Source: Gracilariopsis chorda (Eukaryota; Rhodophyta; Florideophyceae; Gracilariales; Gracilariaceae). Taken from it: a stretch of DNA of 64,000 bases. Under the pieces are notes generated by a model that did not search any database, was not told where the DNA came from, and saw only the letters and a list, made by a program, of their open reading frames with translations. The translations under genes were made by a program, and so were the position numbers. Below, in pieces: positions 22,423-34,042 of the stretch. The stretch spans positions 62,001 to 126,000 of the forward strand of contig NBIV01000026.1 in NCBI GenBank assembly GCA_003194525.1. Direction: 5' to 3'. Each line of letters starts with the position of its first letter. Within the stretch, counting starts at the first letter, position 1.

Positions 22423-23487
22423 TGTGGGCGCCATCACGAGACGGTGACGCAGGGGGCCAAAATAAATGACAAATTAGCCGAAAAAGGGTATTCCTCGTAG
22501 CTCAAAGCCCCAAAAAGATGAAACGACACAAATAAAAGATCAAACGAACAACCAATGCAGGGACCAACAGGGCTCAACCTGCAACGATAAAAACAGATAA
22601 AAAAGAAGAGCACAAGTCTCAATCCAAATAAAAACTTCTTGATACTTCTTGAAACGGCGCGCACCCCGAGAATTATTTCAAGGGTCACTAGGAGTCAGAC
22701 TCCTGGCTTCCGGTAAGACACTCCGGATATGAAGTGAGCTCTGCAGCCTGCCCGCTGCTGCATCAACCAGAAGCAGGTACGTACAATCCTTAAACGGCTT
22801 CCGAAGGAGAGCTACTAACAGCGGGATATGCTTTCACTCTAGACCCAATCTGGCCCTTTGCAGGAGAGATTGCACGGCACGTCGTTTGCGGACAGCTTCC
22901 CGTCAGGCACCTCCGTCCGGAAACCACCAGGTCTTTCGACTGTTACCGTTATCCGAGCAAAGCTCCGGTAAGGGCTCACAGACGACAGAAGCGCCTTTTC
23001 TACACACTATTCGTCTCCGTCCACGCCAAGGGCGCTTCAGCCGGTCTCAGCAACGAAAATGCCCCACCCCAAGTATGCACAAAGCGGCAAGCGCCTCACT
23101 AAGTGCGGTTGAGAGTTGATGGTTGATAGTAATAGTTGAAACAGTTGTGGGGGTGAGGACTTGAGATGTGGTTCTCCTTGAAATGAGTCCAGACCGAAGT
23201 TCGGGACTCAACTCGGCCTTTCATAGAGTCAAAAAGCATGCAAAACAACACAGAAACGCATTATTACTTTCTACTTACTCATGTGTGCGTCTAGGTTACT
23301 CCATTGGCTTCCAGAAGCCTCTGGAGCTGCACACTAACCAATAGTAATTTAGCAACTGGCGACTGCATCACAGAAAAACAGTGGTAAAGCTGGGCCAGCG
23401 AAGCTTACAATGCTCCAGACACTGCTGGAGCACTCTACACGTGTGTTCCAGCAGTGCTGGAATATTCTACCAATTTCGCGACCGACA
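22423..23487 (-). repeat. 3' LTR of element F
   Basis: 1065 bp, a direct copy of 28101-29166. The plus strand begins TGTGGGCGCCATCACGAG and ends CGCGACCGACA. A purine-rich minus-strand stretch (GGGGCTGGGATTG) directly inside it fits the polypurine tract. It contains a 10-bp-stem inverted repeat at 23420-23456. Confidence 0.9.
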
Positions 23488-23532
23488 CAATCCCAGCCCC
23501 AAAGGTTGCTACGCCGCGGCAACTTTGAAAAT

Positions 23533-24918
23533 CTAAACTCCATTCGGACGCGGAAAGAACATCTTCAAGCGACGAGCGTGTATGCCATGTCTGGTGTAGC
23601 GATTGTGTGGGGAAACCAATGTGTAGCGGGGGTGCATGGCTCTCACAACACGACATGGGCCAAAGAACTTCGAAGAGAATGCAGGCCACTTAATTGTTGT
23701 ATTCAAGGCCTTTCCCTTTGCAACCAAAACCAGATCGCTAACTTGAAACTTCTGTATCTTCTTCTCGTCAACATTTTGCCTGCGTCTGAGCGCAGAATGC
23801 TCCGGCCTGGGGTTAGATGCTGCTAAAGCTTCGACTGCTCTGAATGTGTCCGTAGAATTCGTCCTTCTGGTAACCATGCCATCCTCCTCTCGGGCCATGC
23901 GCGGCTTCACGCCATAAAGTAGCTCGGAAGGCGAGACTCCACTGGCTAGGTGTCTGCGACGGTATCCATACAGTACAGAAGAACGCTCATCGTCCCAACT
24001 AGAACGGTTTGCAAGCACCATCTTTCCAAGAGACCGCTTAAGTGTAGCAACCATTCTTTCAGCTCTACCATTCGACATGGGAGCGTAAGCCAGGACTGTC
24101 TTCCACTTGATACCATTTTCTTCCATGAAAGCTGAAAGTGAGTTAGAAGTGAAGCAAGTCGCGTTGTCTGACACAATGATCCTAGGCGGCCCGAAAGGAG
24201 AAATGATCATCTTCTTCACAAACTCAATAAGCACTTGTGACGTAGATGTTTTGGTGGGAATAGAAATAGGCCAGCCAGTCAAGTGCTCCACACAAACCAG
24301 AAGAAACCTGTGCCCGGACGTGCTTTTCGGGAATGGGCCTGCGAAGTCAATCGAGTATACATCAAAAAGAGAGGACATGGGAGTATGCATGTTGCTGTAG
24401 TACTTGGGCAGTGGGGCCATTCTCTGACATTCGTCGCAACTCTTGACATATTCTCCAATTTCTTGGTAAATATTGGGCCACCAGAACCTCTCAGTGATCA
24501 TCTTCCTCGTAGCCTTTACGTCCCAATGTCCGATCTCATCATGAAACGACTTGATAATGTTTTGTCTCAGTTTGATGTCTGGAACAACTCGTAGGTGATT
24601 CACCATTCTTCTGAAGAGCTTCCTTTCCCAGACAAGGAACCTTTTAGCGTTTCGTCGGATCGCCTGACGGATGTAGGCATCTTCCTCATCAGAAGGCAAC
24701 CCAGAAAGGTAGCGAGCAATATTAGCATAGTACGGTTCCAGTCCAGAAAACTGTACGGCGTCAGAGGCCAGACAACCCAAATCCCCTTCGTCTTCGTGCA
24801 CTTCAACTTCATTTCCATGAACGACCCTAGAGAGATAATCGGCAGCACCATTATCCTTGCCTGCGCGGTTCTCAATCTCGAAGTCATATTCAGCCAGGAA
24901 ATCGAACCAGCGTGCCAA
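23533..24918 (-). pseudogene. RNase H end and integrase region of element F
   Basis: About 461 codons. The first 35 finish RNase H (EIENRAGKDNGAADYLSRV). Then come the integrase HHCC domain (SFHDEIGHWDVKATRKMI, KSCDECQRMAPL), the DDE core (YSIDFAGPFPKSTSG, IIVSDNATCFTSNSL, PMSNGRAERMVATLKRSLG) and a GPY/F-type C-terminal module (FSSKFFGPCRVVRAMHPRYT). No chromodomain is seen. Integrase joins the cDNA to host DNA. It ends about 45 bp before the LTR. Confidence 0.9.
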
Positions 24919-24933
24919 GCGTCCATGTATATC

Positions 24934-26223
24934 TCACTTTTGGAATGCATAACACAGAGCCATGTGATCAGTGATAAACTTGAATGGAACGGACGAAAGA
25001 AGATACACCCTGAACTTCTTAAGAGCAAATATGACCGCCAAAGCTTCTCTTTCGCATGCAGAGTAATTTTTCTCTGCTGCAGTCATGGTAAGACTGGCAA
25101 ATTGCAGCGGGTGAATCTTTCCATCCTCTTTCTTCTGAGATAACACTGCGCCAAGGGAAACACTGGAAGCGTAGGTCTCCACAATAAAAGGCTCCCCGAA
25201 GTCTGGAAACGATAACAATGGGGGCTCTGTCAGCTTCTTCTTCAAACTGTGAAAGGCATCAAGCATCTCATCCGTCCATGTCAGGTTCCTGGTCCCAGAT
25301 GTAGCACTGTGAAGAGCTGAAGATGTCTCTGCAAAGCCTCTGATGAATCGGCGATAGTACCCTGCCAATCCAAGAAATGGCCTTAGCTCTGTCGTAGTTC
25401 TGGGGATTGGGGCGTCTTGTATCTTCTCAATCTTTGAATAGTCCACAGATACCCCACTGGAATCAATGACATGTCCAAGAAGATATATTCTCGGGAGTGC
25501 AAAGAAACACTTTGACAAATTAAGCTTAAGGCCGTGCTTACTAATGCGTTCCAGCACTACCTTCAGATGAACAGTATGCTCTTCCAGGCTATTAGAGAAT
25601 ATAACAACGTCATCAATATAGACTCTCACAAACGGCAGATCTCTAAGAACATGATCCATCATCCGCTGAAAGGTAGAGGGAGCATTCATTAGACCAAAAG
25701 GCATGACTTCGAACATGAAAGTTCCATACCTGCAAACAAAAGTGGTCATCTCTTTGGATTCTTCAGACATTCTCACTTGCCAGTATCCAGAAAACAGATC
25801 GAGTGTAGTGAAAACGCAACACCCACCAAGGTCGTCAAAGATATCCTCCATTCGAGGCAGCGGCCAGCGATCGGCCTTCATGACCCTATTGAGTTCTCGG
25901 TAGTCCACACAGAACCTTGGAGATCCATCTTTCTTAGAGGCTATGACCACTGGGAACGACCAGGCTGACGAAGAAGGGGTGATAGTACCGGCTTCAAGTA
26001 GGAGATCTATTTCCTTTCGAATGAACTCATTGTGCTTTGGGGACAATCTTCTTGCCCAGAAATATATTGGCTTATCAACGGTGAGCTCGAAGGAATGTGA
26101 GACGGAGACATCGGCAGGGCGCAGATCTGTTAGTGACCACGCGATTACATCAGCTTCTTTCAGGCATGAGCTCATCTCCTTTTGTTCTTTCTCTGGTACA
26201 TGAGAGAGCTTTGAGAACAACAA
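24934..26223 (-). pseudogene. RT and RNase H region of element F
   Basis: About 429 codons. RT has SPRFCVDYRELNRVMKADRW, TTLDLFSGYWQVRM, MPFGLMNAPSTFQRMMDHVL and the catalytic FVRVYIDDVVIFSN. The connection has FLGLAGYYRRFIRGFAETSS. RNase H has PFIVETYASSVSLGAVLSQK, NYSACEREALAVIFALKKF and FKFITDHMALCY. All are typical of Ty3/gypsy elements in order and spacing. It makes the DNA copy of the element RNA and removes the RNA strand. The region is mostly open. Confidence 0.9.
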
Positions 26224-26739
26224 CTAATCATGCTGATCCTTAGTAGTGATGTCCAACTCTGGTTTCATGCCATTACTTTCGTGTTGAGTCTTGCCTGTCA
26301 GAGCGACGACCAGTTCATCATCCTCCTCGGAATCGCTCTCATCACAAGCAGCGTCGGAGTCAGACGTAACATCGTCACTATCCGTGTCACCTTCATCCCC
26401 TTCTGATACTTCAACGCGAGCATAGTCAAACCCAAGTGTCACTTTCTTGCCAGCTATTTTCATCTTAACTTGTTGATTACCAAGATCTAGGCAGGCCTGA
26501 AGCGTCTCAAGTGTGGGACACCCAACAATAATATCGAATGGAGGCCCTCCGATTACAAGGAAGTCCAATGGAATTGAAATGCCTCCGAACGAAATTAGCA
26601 CATCATGAAGTATACCCTTGCATACAGCGCTTGTTCCATTAGCAACCGTGATCTTCTTTGAGGTAGGTTCGGGCTCCAACGATAGCTTCATGCACAGCTT
26701 AGTAGACATGAGATTAGGAACAGCACCAGAATCAAGCAA
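26224..26739 (-). pseudogene. Aspartic protease region of element F
   Basis: The active-site block LDSGAVPNLMSTKLCMKL is followed by KKITVANGTSAVCKGILHDV, then PFDIIVGCPTLETLQACLDL, the closing strand of gypsy proteases. The C-terminal 70 residues are very acidic (SEGDEGDTDSDD, DESDSEEDDE), an unusual linker between protease and RT that element G shares. It cleaves Gag-Pol. RT follows immediately downstream. Confidence 0.85.
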
Positions 26740-27015
26740 CGATTCGGTTTCAGTTCCATATATCCTTACAGGAACCGCTTTAAGACGTCTAGGCTGTCTG
26801 CCAACTGGGGCAACAAAAGAGCGCCGGACATTGCTTTTTCGGCTAATGAACTTTCGAATCTCTTTCTTAGCGTCATCGGCGTCTCCACGGATTAATTGCC
26901 CAAACGTGAGCCCAGATGAGGCATTAGCCAGCTCCGTTAGAACATTATACTTGCTTCCATGATCCTGTATGCTCTCTTTCCTGAACTTTCTCTGTTTTTG
27001 TTTCTTTTGCTTCTG

Positions 27016-28115
27016 CTAATGACCCTTCGCGAGGAGGATTCTCTCTTCATAGCCAGGTAGGTTCAACAAGGAACGGATAGGTGCTCTGCCATCTGAACGG
27101 CACTGCTTCGGGAGCGCTTCACCATCGGCACTTCTCTTGGTCGTAGCGACGACTTCGGCACTCTGAGGGTTCTCAGTTACAATGGAAACGGTATCAGACC
27201 TCTTCTCTGCGCCGGACGAAGAATATTTCTGTTCCTCTCTGTTTTCCGACACCTTTCGAGTCTCTTCGGGCCTGATACGTCTCCAACAAGCAATCTCAGA
27301 GTGCCCAAGCTTTCCACACCTAGCACATCTGGTATCACGGTGTGGGTTGACATCACATTGAGACGCGTAGTGACCGGGCTTCCTACAGTAGGCGCATGTT
27401 TTCTCGTAATCTCTGCGCTCCGCCTGTGACTTCTTAACCATGAGAGTAAGCTCTGCAAACTGTTCGGATAATTTATCAACCTGGACTCCAAACCCTGATG
27501 GGAAGAATGATCCAATGGTCTGTGGTTTTGGACAATACTCTTCGGTGGGCCCATGAATGAAACATGCGAACCCATCGCTTTCTTGGCAGCATCGAAGGCT
27601 TTCACTTGAACCTTCAACTCTTCATAATCTTCTGCACCACGAAAGACGATAAACTGAGCTAAATCAGCGTATTCCATCACCGCTTTTCTTAACAGGCCGA
27701 ATTTTGCCTTACAATTGAATCCAGCTTTCTGGAAGAGGTTGTCCATATGACTCAAGGAACCAACCAAATCTCCATAATCCAGTTTAGCCGATATTGCCAG
27801 GCGAATATCTTCTTCAGGTTCTTCGACTTTTCCAAAGCGATTGATAAAATCTTGTTTCACGGATTGATAATCTTTTGCTTCTTCAGAGAGGGAACCATTA
27901 ATGGCGTAAGTATCATAATAAAACTCGAAGGCTTTCTTCTCTAGAAAGCCAAGAAGCTCAAGCGCCATATCGTCTTCGGTCTTTCCTCTCATAGCAACAT
28001 TCTCAAAGTAGAAGAAAAACATCGCAACGTCTACAGAAAGTCCATCAAAAGAAGTGAATGTAGAGCTAGAATCAGAAGAATGCCCTCCTCGAGAGTACCA
28101 TGTGGGCGCCATCAC
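27016..28115 (-). pseudogene. gag region of element F
   Basis: The gag frame opens with an ATG inside the LTR (MMAPTWYSRGG) and reads through the primer site. The capsid-like part (MFFFYFENVAMRGKTEDDM, YQSVKQDFINRFGKVEEPEE, FGLLRKAVMEYADLAQFIVF) is followed by two perfect CX2CX4HX4C knuckles: CAYCRKPGHYASQC and CARCGKLGHSEIAC. Gag makes the particle shell and packages RNA. Element G has matching blocks (FFFFFGNFIAKGANYSEH, CGLLRIAVMEHMDMAQYV). A few breaks. Confidence 0.85.
28087..28100 (-). other. Primer binding site of element F
   Basis: The minus strand reads TGGTACTCTCGAGG immediately after the LTR. Element G has TGGTACTCTCGAGC at the same place, which supports a functional primer site shared by the family. 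The matching tRNA would end CGAGAGTACCA; I cannot name it. Confidence 0.65.
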
Positions 28116-29166
28116 GAGACGGTGACGCAGGGGGCCAAAATAAATGACAAATTAGCCGAAAAAGGGTATTCCTCGTAGCTCGAAGCCCCAAAAAGATGAA
28201 ACGACACAAATAAAAGATCAAACGAACAACCAATTCAGGTACCAAAAGGACTCAACCTGCAACGATAACAACAAATACAAAAGGAGAGCACAAGGCTCAA
28301 TCCAAATAAAAACTTCTTGATACTTCTTGAAACGGCGCACAACCCAAGAATTATTTCCAGGGTCACTAGGAGTCAGACTCCCGGCTTCCGGTAAGACACC
28401 CCGGATATGAAGTGATTTCTGCAGCCTACCCGCTTCTGCACCAACCATAAGCAGGTGCGTACAATCCTTAAACGGCTTCCAAAGGAGAGCTACTAACAGC
28501 GGGATATGCTTTCACTCTATACCCAATCTGGCCCTTTGCAGGAGAGGTTGCACGGCATGTCGCCTACAGACAGCTTCCCGTCAGGCACCTCCGTCCGGAA
28601 ACCACCAGGTCTTTCGACCGTCACCGTTATCCGAGCAAAGCTCCGGTGGAGGCTCACAGACGACAAAAGCGCCTTTGTTAAACACTACCCGTCTCCCGTC
28701 CACGCCAAGGGCGCTTCAACCGGTCTCAGCGACGAAAATGCCCCACCCCAAGTATGCACAAAGCGGCAAGCGCCTCACTAAGTGCGGTTGAGAGTTGATG
28801 GTTGATAGTAATAGTTGAAACAGTTGTGGGGGTGAGGACTTGAGATGTGGTTCTCCTTGAAATGAGTCCAGACCGAAGTCCGGGACTCAACTTGCCTTTT
28901 TATAGAGTCAAAAAGCATGCAAAACAACACAGAAACGCATTACTACTATCTACTTACTCATTTGTGCGTCTAGGTTACTCCATTGGCTTCCAGAAGCCTC
29001 TGGAGCTGCACACTAACCAATAGTAATTTAGCAACTGGCGACTGCATCACAGAAAAACAGTGGTAAAGCTGGGCCAGCGAAGCTTACAATGCTCCAGACA
29101 CTGCTGGAGCACTCTACACGTGTGTTCCAGCAGTGCTGGAATATTCTACCAGTTTCGCGACCGACA
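28101..29166 (-). repeat. 5' LTR of element F
   Basis: 1066 bp, a direct copy of the left LTR with scattered differences. The edges are set by loss of similarity: the inner side meets the primer site at 28100, and the outer side ends at CCGACA, 8 bp before the LTR of element E. Confidence 0.9.
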
Positions 29167-29174
29167 CGTAGGGC

Positions 29175-29455
29175 TGTGTCTACGCAATCCGCTGTGTACC
29201 GAGAAAAGATAAAGCACAAGGCTTGGATCGTTTCTTCATTCCGCAATCGTTGCCATTTCGTTTACTCGGCCTTAGGCTATTTTTTCATCTTTGTGTTGGG
29301 GCTCGTTCACTTGGGCACTGGCTAGTGTTGCCTTGCTGATAGTTGGGCGCTTTTGCTCGCTCAAACGTTTTCAGTTTTAGACCTCCGTCGTTTGCATCGG
29401 TCAAGATCGAGTACAATGTCATGACGCAGTATCCAGTGAATTAAATCGCTGTGCA
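29175..29455 (-). repeat. 3' LTR of element E
   Basis: The plus strand starts TGTGTCTACG and ends GCTGTGCA. It matches 34043-34319 through blocks such as TTTACTCGG, TTTGCATCGGT and TCATGACGCA. A GGGC just outside the TG is also shared, so the true end could be a few bases further left. Confidence 0.8.
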
Positions 29456-29499
29456 TTATACATACCCCCAGTTGCAGCAAACTCATGCCGCAAATGGGT

Positions 29500-31399
29500 T
29501 CAGCTATTTCTATCAAGGGTGAATGACCTGTAATCGTTTAATACAAGTGATCCGGTTGCAGCAACGCGATTAAGAAAACGATGAGATACATAGTTATGCT
29601 TCGTTAGGGCACCATTAATGTTGGGTATGGCCTGTATCCATCTCAATGTATCAAGGTCCCGAGCTTCAAACGAGTCTCCAATGCATTGCAAAGTCTGGCG
29701 GAGTCTTTAATCTCTGCCATCTGGTAGCGTAGTAATGTTTTCGATCAGGCTTTTGAAATCGACATAAAGCACATTTGGGTACACGTCCGCAGTACATATG
29801 TATCTTAGTGTACCTTTGGTATTAAATTCCCAATCGTTTGCCTCTGTGCAGAAAATAATTTCAGACCCGTACGATGAATGTGAAATTCTCTTTTGCTTCA
29901 CACTGACCCAGTTACTCAAATTATAAGTCGTTGCCTTTCCGTCAATCTGTCTGTAGCGAATCCCGCTGATAAAATTGTCTGCCCATACTGCTGTTTTACA
30001 GAGATGTTAGACGAAGCATCGAAAAAGGGTACAACCTCAGCAAAATCGACTTGCCCTGGTGGGCGTTGAAATGTAATTACGGGACGTAGGGTCCCTAGTT
30101 CGGAGGGGGTCTTATTGGATTCAGTTATGTGAGCGACTGTCCGATGCGGAATTTTTTGTTGCATTAAAGAACCAAAGTACGCGACTTGAGGCAATGCTCC
30201 ACATCCAAGCCATATACGCTCTTCTGTCATAGTGCGATATGATCCAACCTCGTGCGACAATGCTCTTTCATTCTGCATGGCTCTTCTTGAATTGCTGAGA
30301 TTTATGGTCTTGATACTGTTCGCATATTCTTCCATAGACAACTGTATGGTAAACTGCATATCTTGTCGGATCATACAGCCGGTAAACTTTATCTCGTCGT
30401 TGGTGATTGTTTTGACAATAGTGAATCGTGACCCAATCTTCTCTCAAAATTCTTGTATGTCTTGTATGGAGCCAGAAATTAGCAGATCATCCGTAAGTTT
30501 TGCAAGTAGTAACATGATCTTCTCATTCTCTCGTCGTCGAATGTAGAGATGAGACAAGCCAAACGCACGGTAGAAGCCGGCTTCTGTGTAGAGCCAGTTT
30601 TCTATTACTGTAGCTCACTGCCTGCTGGCTTCGCTGATCCCATAAGGAAGTTTTACAAGCTTCCATAGAGTACCGCGTTTGCCTCTTCATTTGGGGGTGG
30701 TCTGACGTACAGGTCGCGCTTGATGGGTCCACTCTGTAGGTATGCTCCTTCGATATCGATGCATACTACACAAATCTTCAAGATCACAGAGAGTGAAAGG
30801 AGCATGCGAATGATATCGAATTGTGCGTTCGTCGAATCACTCCGTATATTCCCTTTCTTCTTGTCTCTGTTACCATGGAGGCAAAGCCTGGCTTTCATAC
30901 GTTTCTGATTTCGCTCTTCGTTCTTCACCTTATAAAATATGTTTGACCTGATTACGTTAGCGTTGCGGGGAACAGTAGACTCTGGCATTTCGACATATGC
31001 ACCCTTCCAGGTATTCCCGAGCTCTTCAACAACAGCTTTGTCCAGGATCCATTGTGAAGCGCAGTCCATCTGCTTACGAGTGTCTTGTGCGTTGCCAATT
31101 GCATTGTAGATTTCATTGCACACGTGTTGCTCGTCTGATCTAAGCTCTACCTCTTCGTCTCTAAAGGGTCCTTTAGCAGTTGTCTGTCCCATATCTCTTT
31201 GCGGGTCTCCTGTGGCGTTGGTATCAAAGAAAGAGGAAGCTGTGTTCGTCATTGCCAGCCCTGCCTCTTCTGTAGGACTCTCTGTACTAAAAACTTCTTT
31301 CGTAATTTGATCAACTCCTGTATTATCAGGATGCTCTTCTTCATCAGTTCCCTGTTGTTGTTCTTCAATAGCTGTAGCGAAGTTATCTTCTGCTAGTAT
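29500..31399 (-). pseudogene. RT and RNase H region of element E
   Basis: An acidic linker after integrase leads to Copia RT: KARLCLHGNRDKKKG, FDIIRMLLSLSVILKICVVC and IDIEGAYLQSGPIKRDLYVR (compare D-V-x-x-A-F/Y-L-N/Q-G). RNase H follows with DFAEVVPFFDASSNISVKQQ, WVSVKQKRISHSSYGSEIIF and a final ALTKHNYVSHRFLNRV. These are standard Copia signatures. Several breaks. Confidence 0.8.
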
Positions 31400-32415
31400 A
31401 TCTCCTAAAATGCCTTCCTGAAACTCCTGAGCTAATGGACCTTCTGGAATAGGTCTTAAATGCTCGTATGCTACTCTCATTGGAAGTTCTCGGTTTGATC
31501 TTCTGTAACGTACGTAGAACGGTGTTGTATCGAGTAAAATGGCTTTGACCGATCGAACGGGGTCATTCTGTTTAGAAGTATTATAGTACACCCAGATTGG
31601 TGTGCCAGGCTTAACGGAATGCGGAGGGACTAGATGGTTGTTGTGTGCGTTCAGGAGTTTCTGTACTGCTCTCGTAGCTACAGTGCCTTTGTGCGCTCTA
31701 ATTATCGTTTCAGGGAGCTAAGTCGACGGAATTCCAAGTAGCGATGGTGAACAACATCTTGCGAGTTGAAATGAGCTTAGGATAGAGTGGCCGTCGAAAA
31801 GTTTACTTAAGAACGATGCGCGTGCACCTAGTGTTCTGGGTGAAGCAGTAGTGTTCTCCTTTGCGAGGCGAGAGAGTATGTTGTTGACCAGGCCATTATA
31901 GCGCTCCAACTTGTCATTTTTCGACGAACGTCGAGCTGGCCTATCTTCGATTTGTATACCATCTGAGGATAGCAGCTTATTCAAAACAGGCTCGGTGAAC
32001 TCCGGGTTGGCGCTGAAGTAATTCGGTGCTCCGTGGTGGTATATCAATTCGGACTCTAACCTGTTCGATAGCTCTTTCGCATCCTTCTTACCTGCACGAT
32101 ACCACGCTCATCATAATTAATACCTGCATCGACAATGTTTATGACGTCGTATTTCTCGCTGGATATATAGACCACGAGAAAATCTGCTTGTATCGATTCA
32201 TTGAAAGCCTCGTTGATATGGCTGAGGAAGATCTTCTTCCTAGAGGCTGGCAAGCCAGTTGAGGCACATATATCGCACGAACTGTATGTAACGTTGCATG
32301 CATGGGACAGTTCGTCTTCCAGCTTATCGGCATCTTCGAGTAGTGCCTTCGTCTCTGTATAAGTATAAGTGGCTTGGGTAAAGCGATGGATCTCCTTAAG
32401 GGCACTTTTATCCAT
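31400..32415 (-). pseudogene. Integrase region of element E
   Basis: The zinc-binding part is suggested by LSHACNVTYSSCDICASTGL. The core has FNESIQADFLVVYIS, YDVINIVDAGINYDERGIV and KNDKLERYNGLVNNILSRL, which matches the Glu-containing ERxNGxxk helix of Copia integrases. The C-terminal part holds PFYVRYRRSNRELPMRVAYE. Order (before RT) and motifs give the Copia assignment. Several breaks. Confidence 0.75.
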
Positions 32416-32430
32416 TCCCTTATCGCGGCT

Positions 32431-32890
32431 TCAAAGCAGTGAGCAAGGAGTAGAGGCTTGAGGCGGTATAACTTTCATACGGATTCGGTCGTTACCACAG
32501 TTTTCATTGTTAATATACGTCAAGAATACCCGCTTTGCAGGGTCCATTGGCTGTTTAAAATGCAATGTGGTGGGCTGCTGGCAATTGAGAGTATCAGAGT
32601 ATCGTTTAAGGTCCAGACCAATCAAGAAAGTTGGTGATCCGGGAACTGAGTTGAATAGGATGGCTGTGGGGCCATGGTTTTGCATCATTAAAGAAGAGGA
32701 TCCAAGAGCATATAATTGGTCGGGCGTTTGCAGTAAGGTTATCCCAGCCATGGAGGTAATGATCTTGTGGCAGTTCGAGCGTCAGTGAAATGCCAAGTGC
32801 TTCACAAATTGCTGTAGCCTCGTCAATGCCCCCTGTCGACGTAGGGGCTCCTTCATCCAGTATTGGGTTGAGATCATTGCGGAGCCTCGC
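32431..32890 (-). pseudogene. Protease region of element E
   Basis: The minus strand shows ILDEGAPTSTGGIDEATAI at the start, parallel to VDIGAPSSVVSV in element D and to the Copia protease active site, then PTFLIGLDLKRYSDTLN, the closing strand. It lies between gag and integrase. Short motifs only; ends approximate. Confidence 0.5.
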
Positions 32891-32895
32891 TTATC

Positions 32896-34042
32896 TCACT
32901 GCTGAAAAAGCGACTTTGCGATAGGTTGTTCTTTAGCTTTATCCTTCATAGGTGGATCAGTATCAGCACATAGACTCTGATTCACAGATGGGGACTCCGA
33001 AATTTGCTTTTTCTTCTTCATAAGCATCATTTCCAAGCATTTTTCTCGATCCTCATACCAATGCCCTGGTTCATTACGAGCGCGACATTTAATCTCTTCG
33101 TTGAGTTTCTTGATCAAATTTGCCCGTCCACTGTGAGCGGAGATGTTTCTCTTTCCCAAAAATAGCTTTTCACTCTGCTTTCGCTGATACGGTCTACCTT
33201 AGGCCGCGTGCTGTAGACCTGAGAAAAGTATTGCGAAGCATCATCCAGTGTAAACATGGGTGTATTGCAAGTTCTCTGATCTTGCTTCTTTTTGAGTACA
33301 TCGATAATCTTATTCTTTAGAGCTGTATGGTGAGGGTTGTCGCTGATACCTTTCTCTGCCAACAACTGGGATAAGGCTTCGGCTTCGTCTTCGATAACGG
33401 TAAGCTGTGCAGAATGGTACCTCTCTTTCGAATTGTTCGTTGCGATAAGCAGGAAAAGAACGGCATTCATTGTATCGTCGGTCAAATTTGCGTTTCGAAG
33501 CATTAGAATAGCAAATTGTCTGCTAGTTACATCAGAGATTACGGCTGTCTGGTTTGTATAACATGCGACAGCTCCAGTAAGTATAATAGCAATTGAAGAA
33601 GCCTCTTCATTATGCTTTCGTTTCCACTTCTGAATGGGCGTTCATATATCTATTTCTCTCTTGATAAACTCAGTTGGACTGTCCTTGGCAATAACGTCAA
33701 GTACTGCTTCAACCAAGCAGCGATTCTGGGGTTTTCCGAATTTTTGTCAAGGGAAAGAAGTCCCAAAGCTTCAACTTTCTTGATTAGGTCTTGTGCAGTT
33801 TCATTACATGCCAAATAAATGATGTAACCCGCTCCTTCGCAAATTGCTTTCCACTTGTTATCAATCTTTTCAAACTGTGTCATCATCTTTGTCCATGTGC
33901 AAAGCCCATCACGGTAGTGAACTTTTGAAGTAACAACTTTGGCGCATGATTTAAGGTACCACTGGACTACGCAGATACATTCCCCGCTGGGCCCATAACT
34001 GTGAAAATTTTGGGAATGTCTTAAGGCATGTTTGCGTGGGGC
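32896..34042 (-). pseudogene. gag region of element E
   Basis: Gag-like segments include WTKMMTQFEKIDNKWKAICE, AAWLKQYLTLLPRTVQLSLS and LTDDTMNAVLFLLIATNNSK. Near the C-terminus, KCRARNEPGHWYEDREKC resembles the Copia nucleocapsid knuckle with its GHW signature. It lies between the 5' LTR and the protease. The assignment comes from order plus the GHW motif. Several breaks. Confidence 0.6.

Larger units (their letters stand above)
22423..29166 (-). mobile_element. Element F: Ty3/gypsy LTR retrotransposon, nearly full length
   Basis: Two LTRs (22423-23487 and 28101-29166) frame gag, protease, RT, RNase H and integrase on the minus strand, 6.7 kb in all. It is the best preserved retroelement here, with only a few breaks. 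By eye the LTRs differ at roughly one base in twenty, so the insertion is younger than B or E but not recent. No matching target duplication is seen (ATCAATAC left, CGTAGGG right); Copia element E begins only 8 bp away on the right. Elements G and H and the solo LTR at 60585 belong to the same broader family. Confidence 0.9.
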
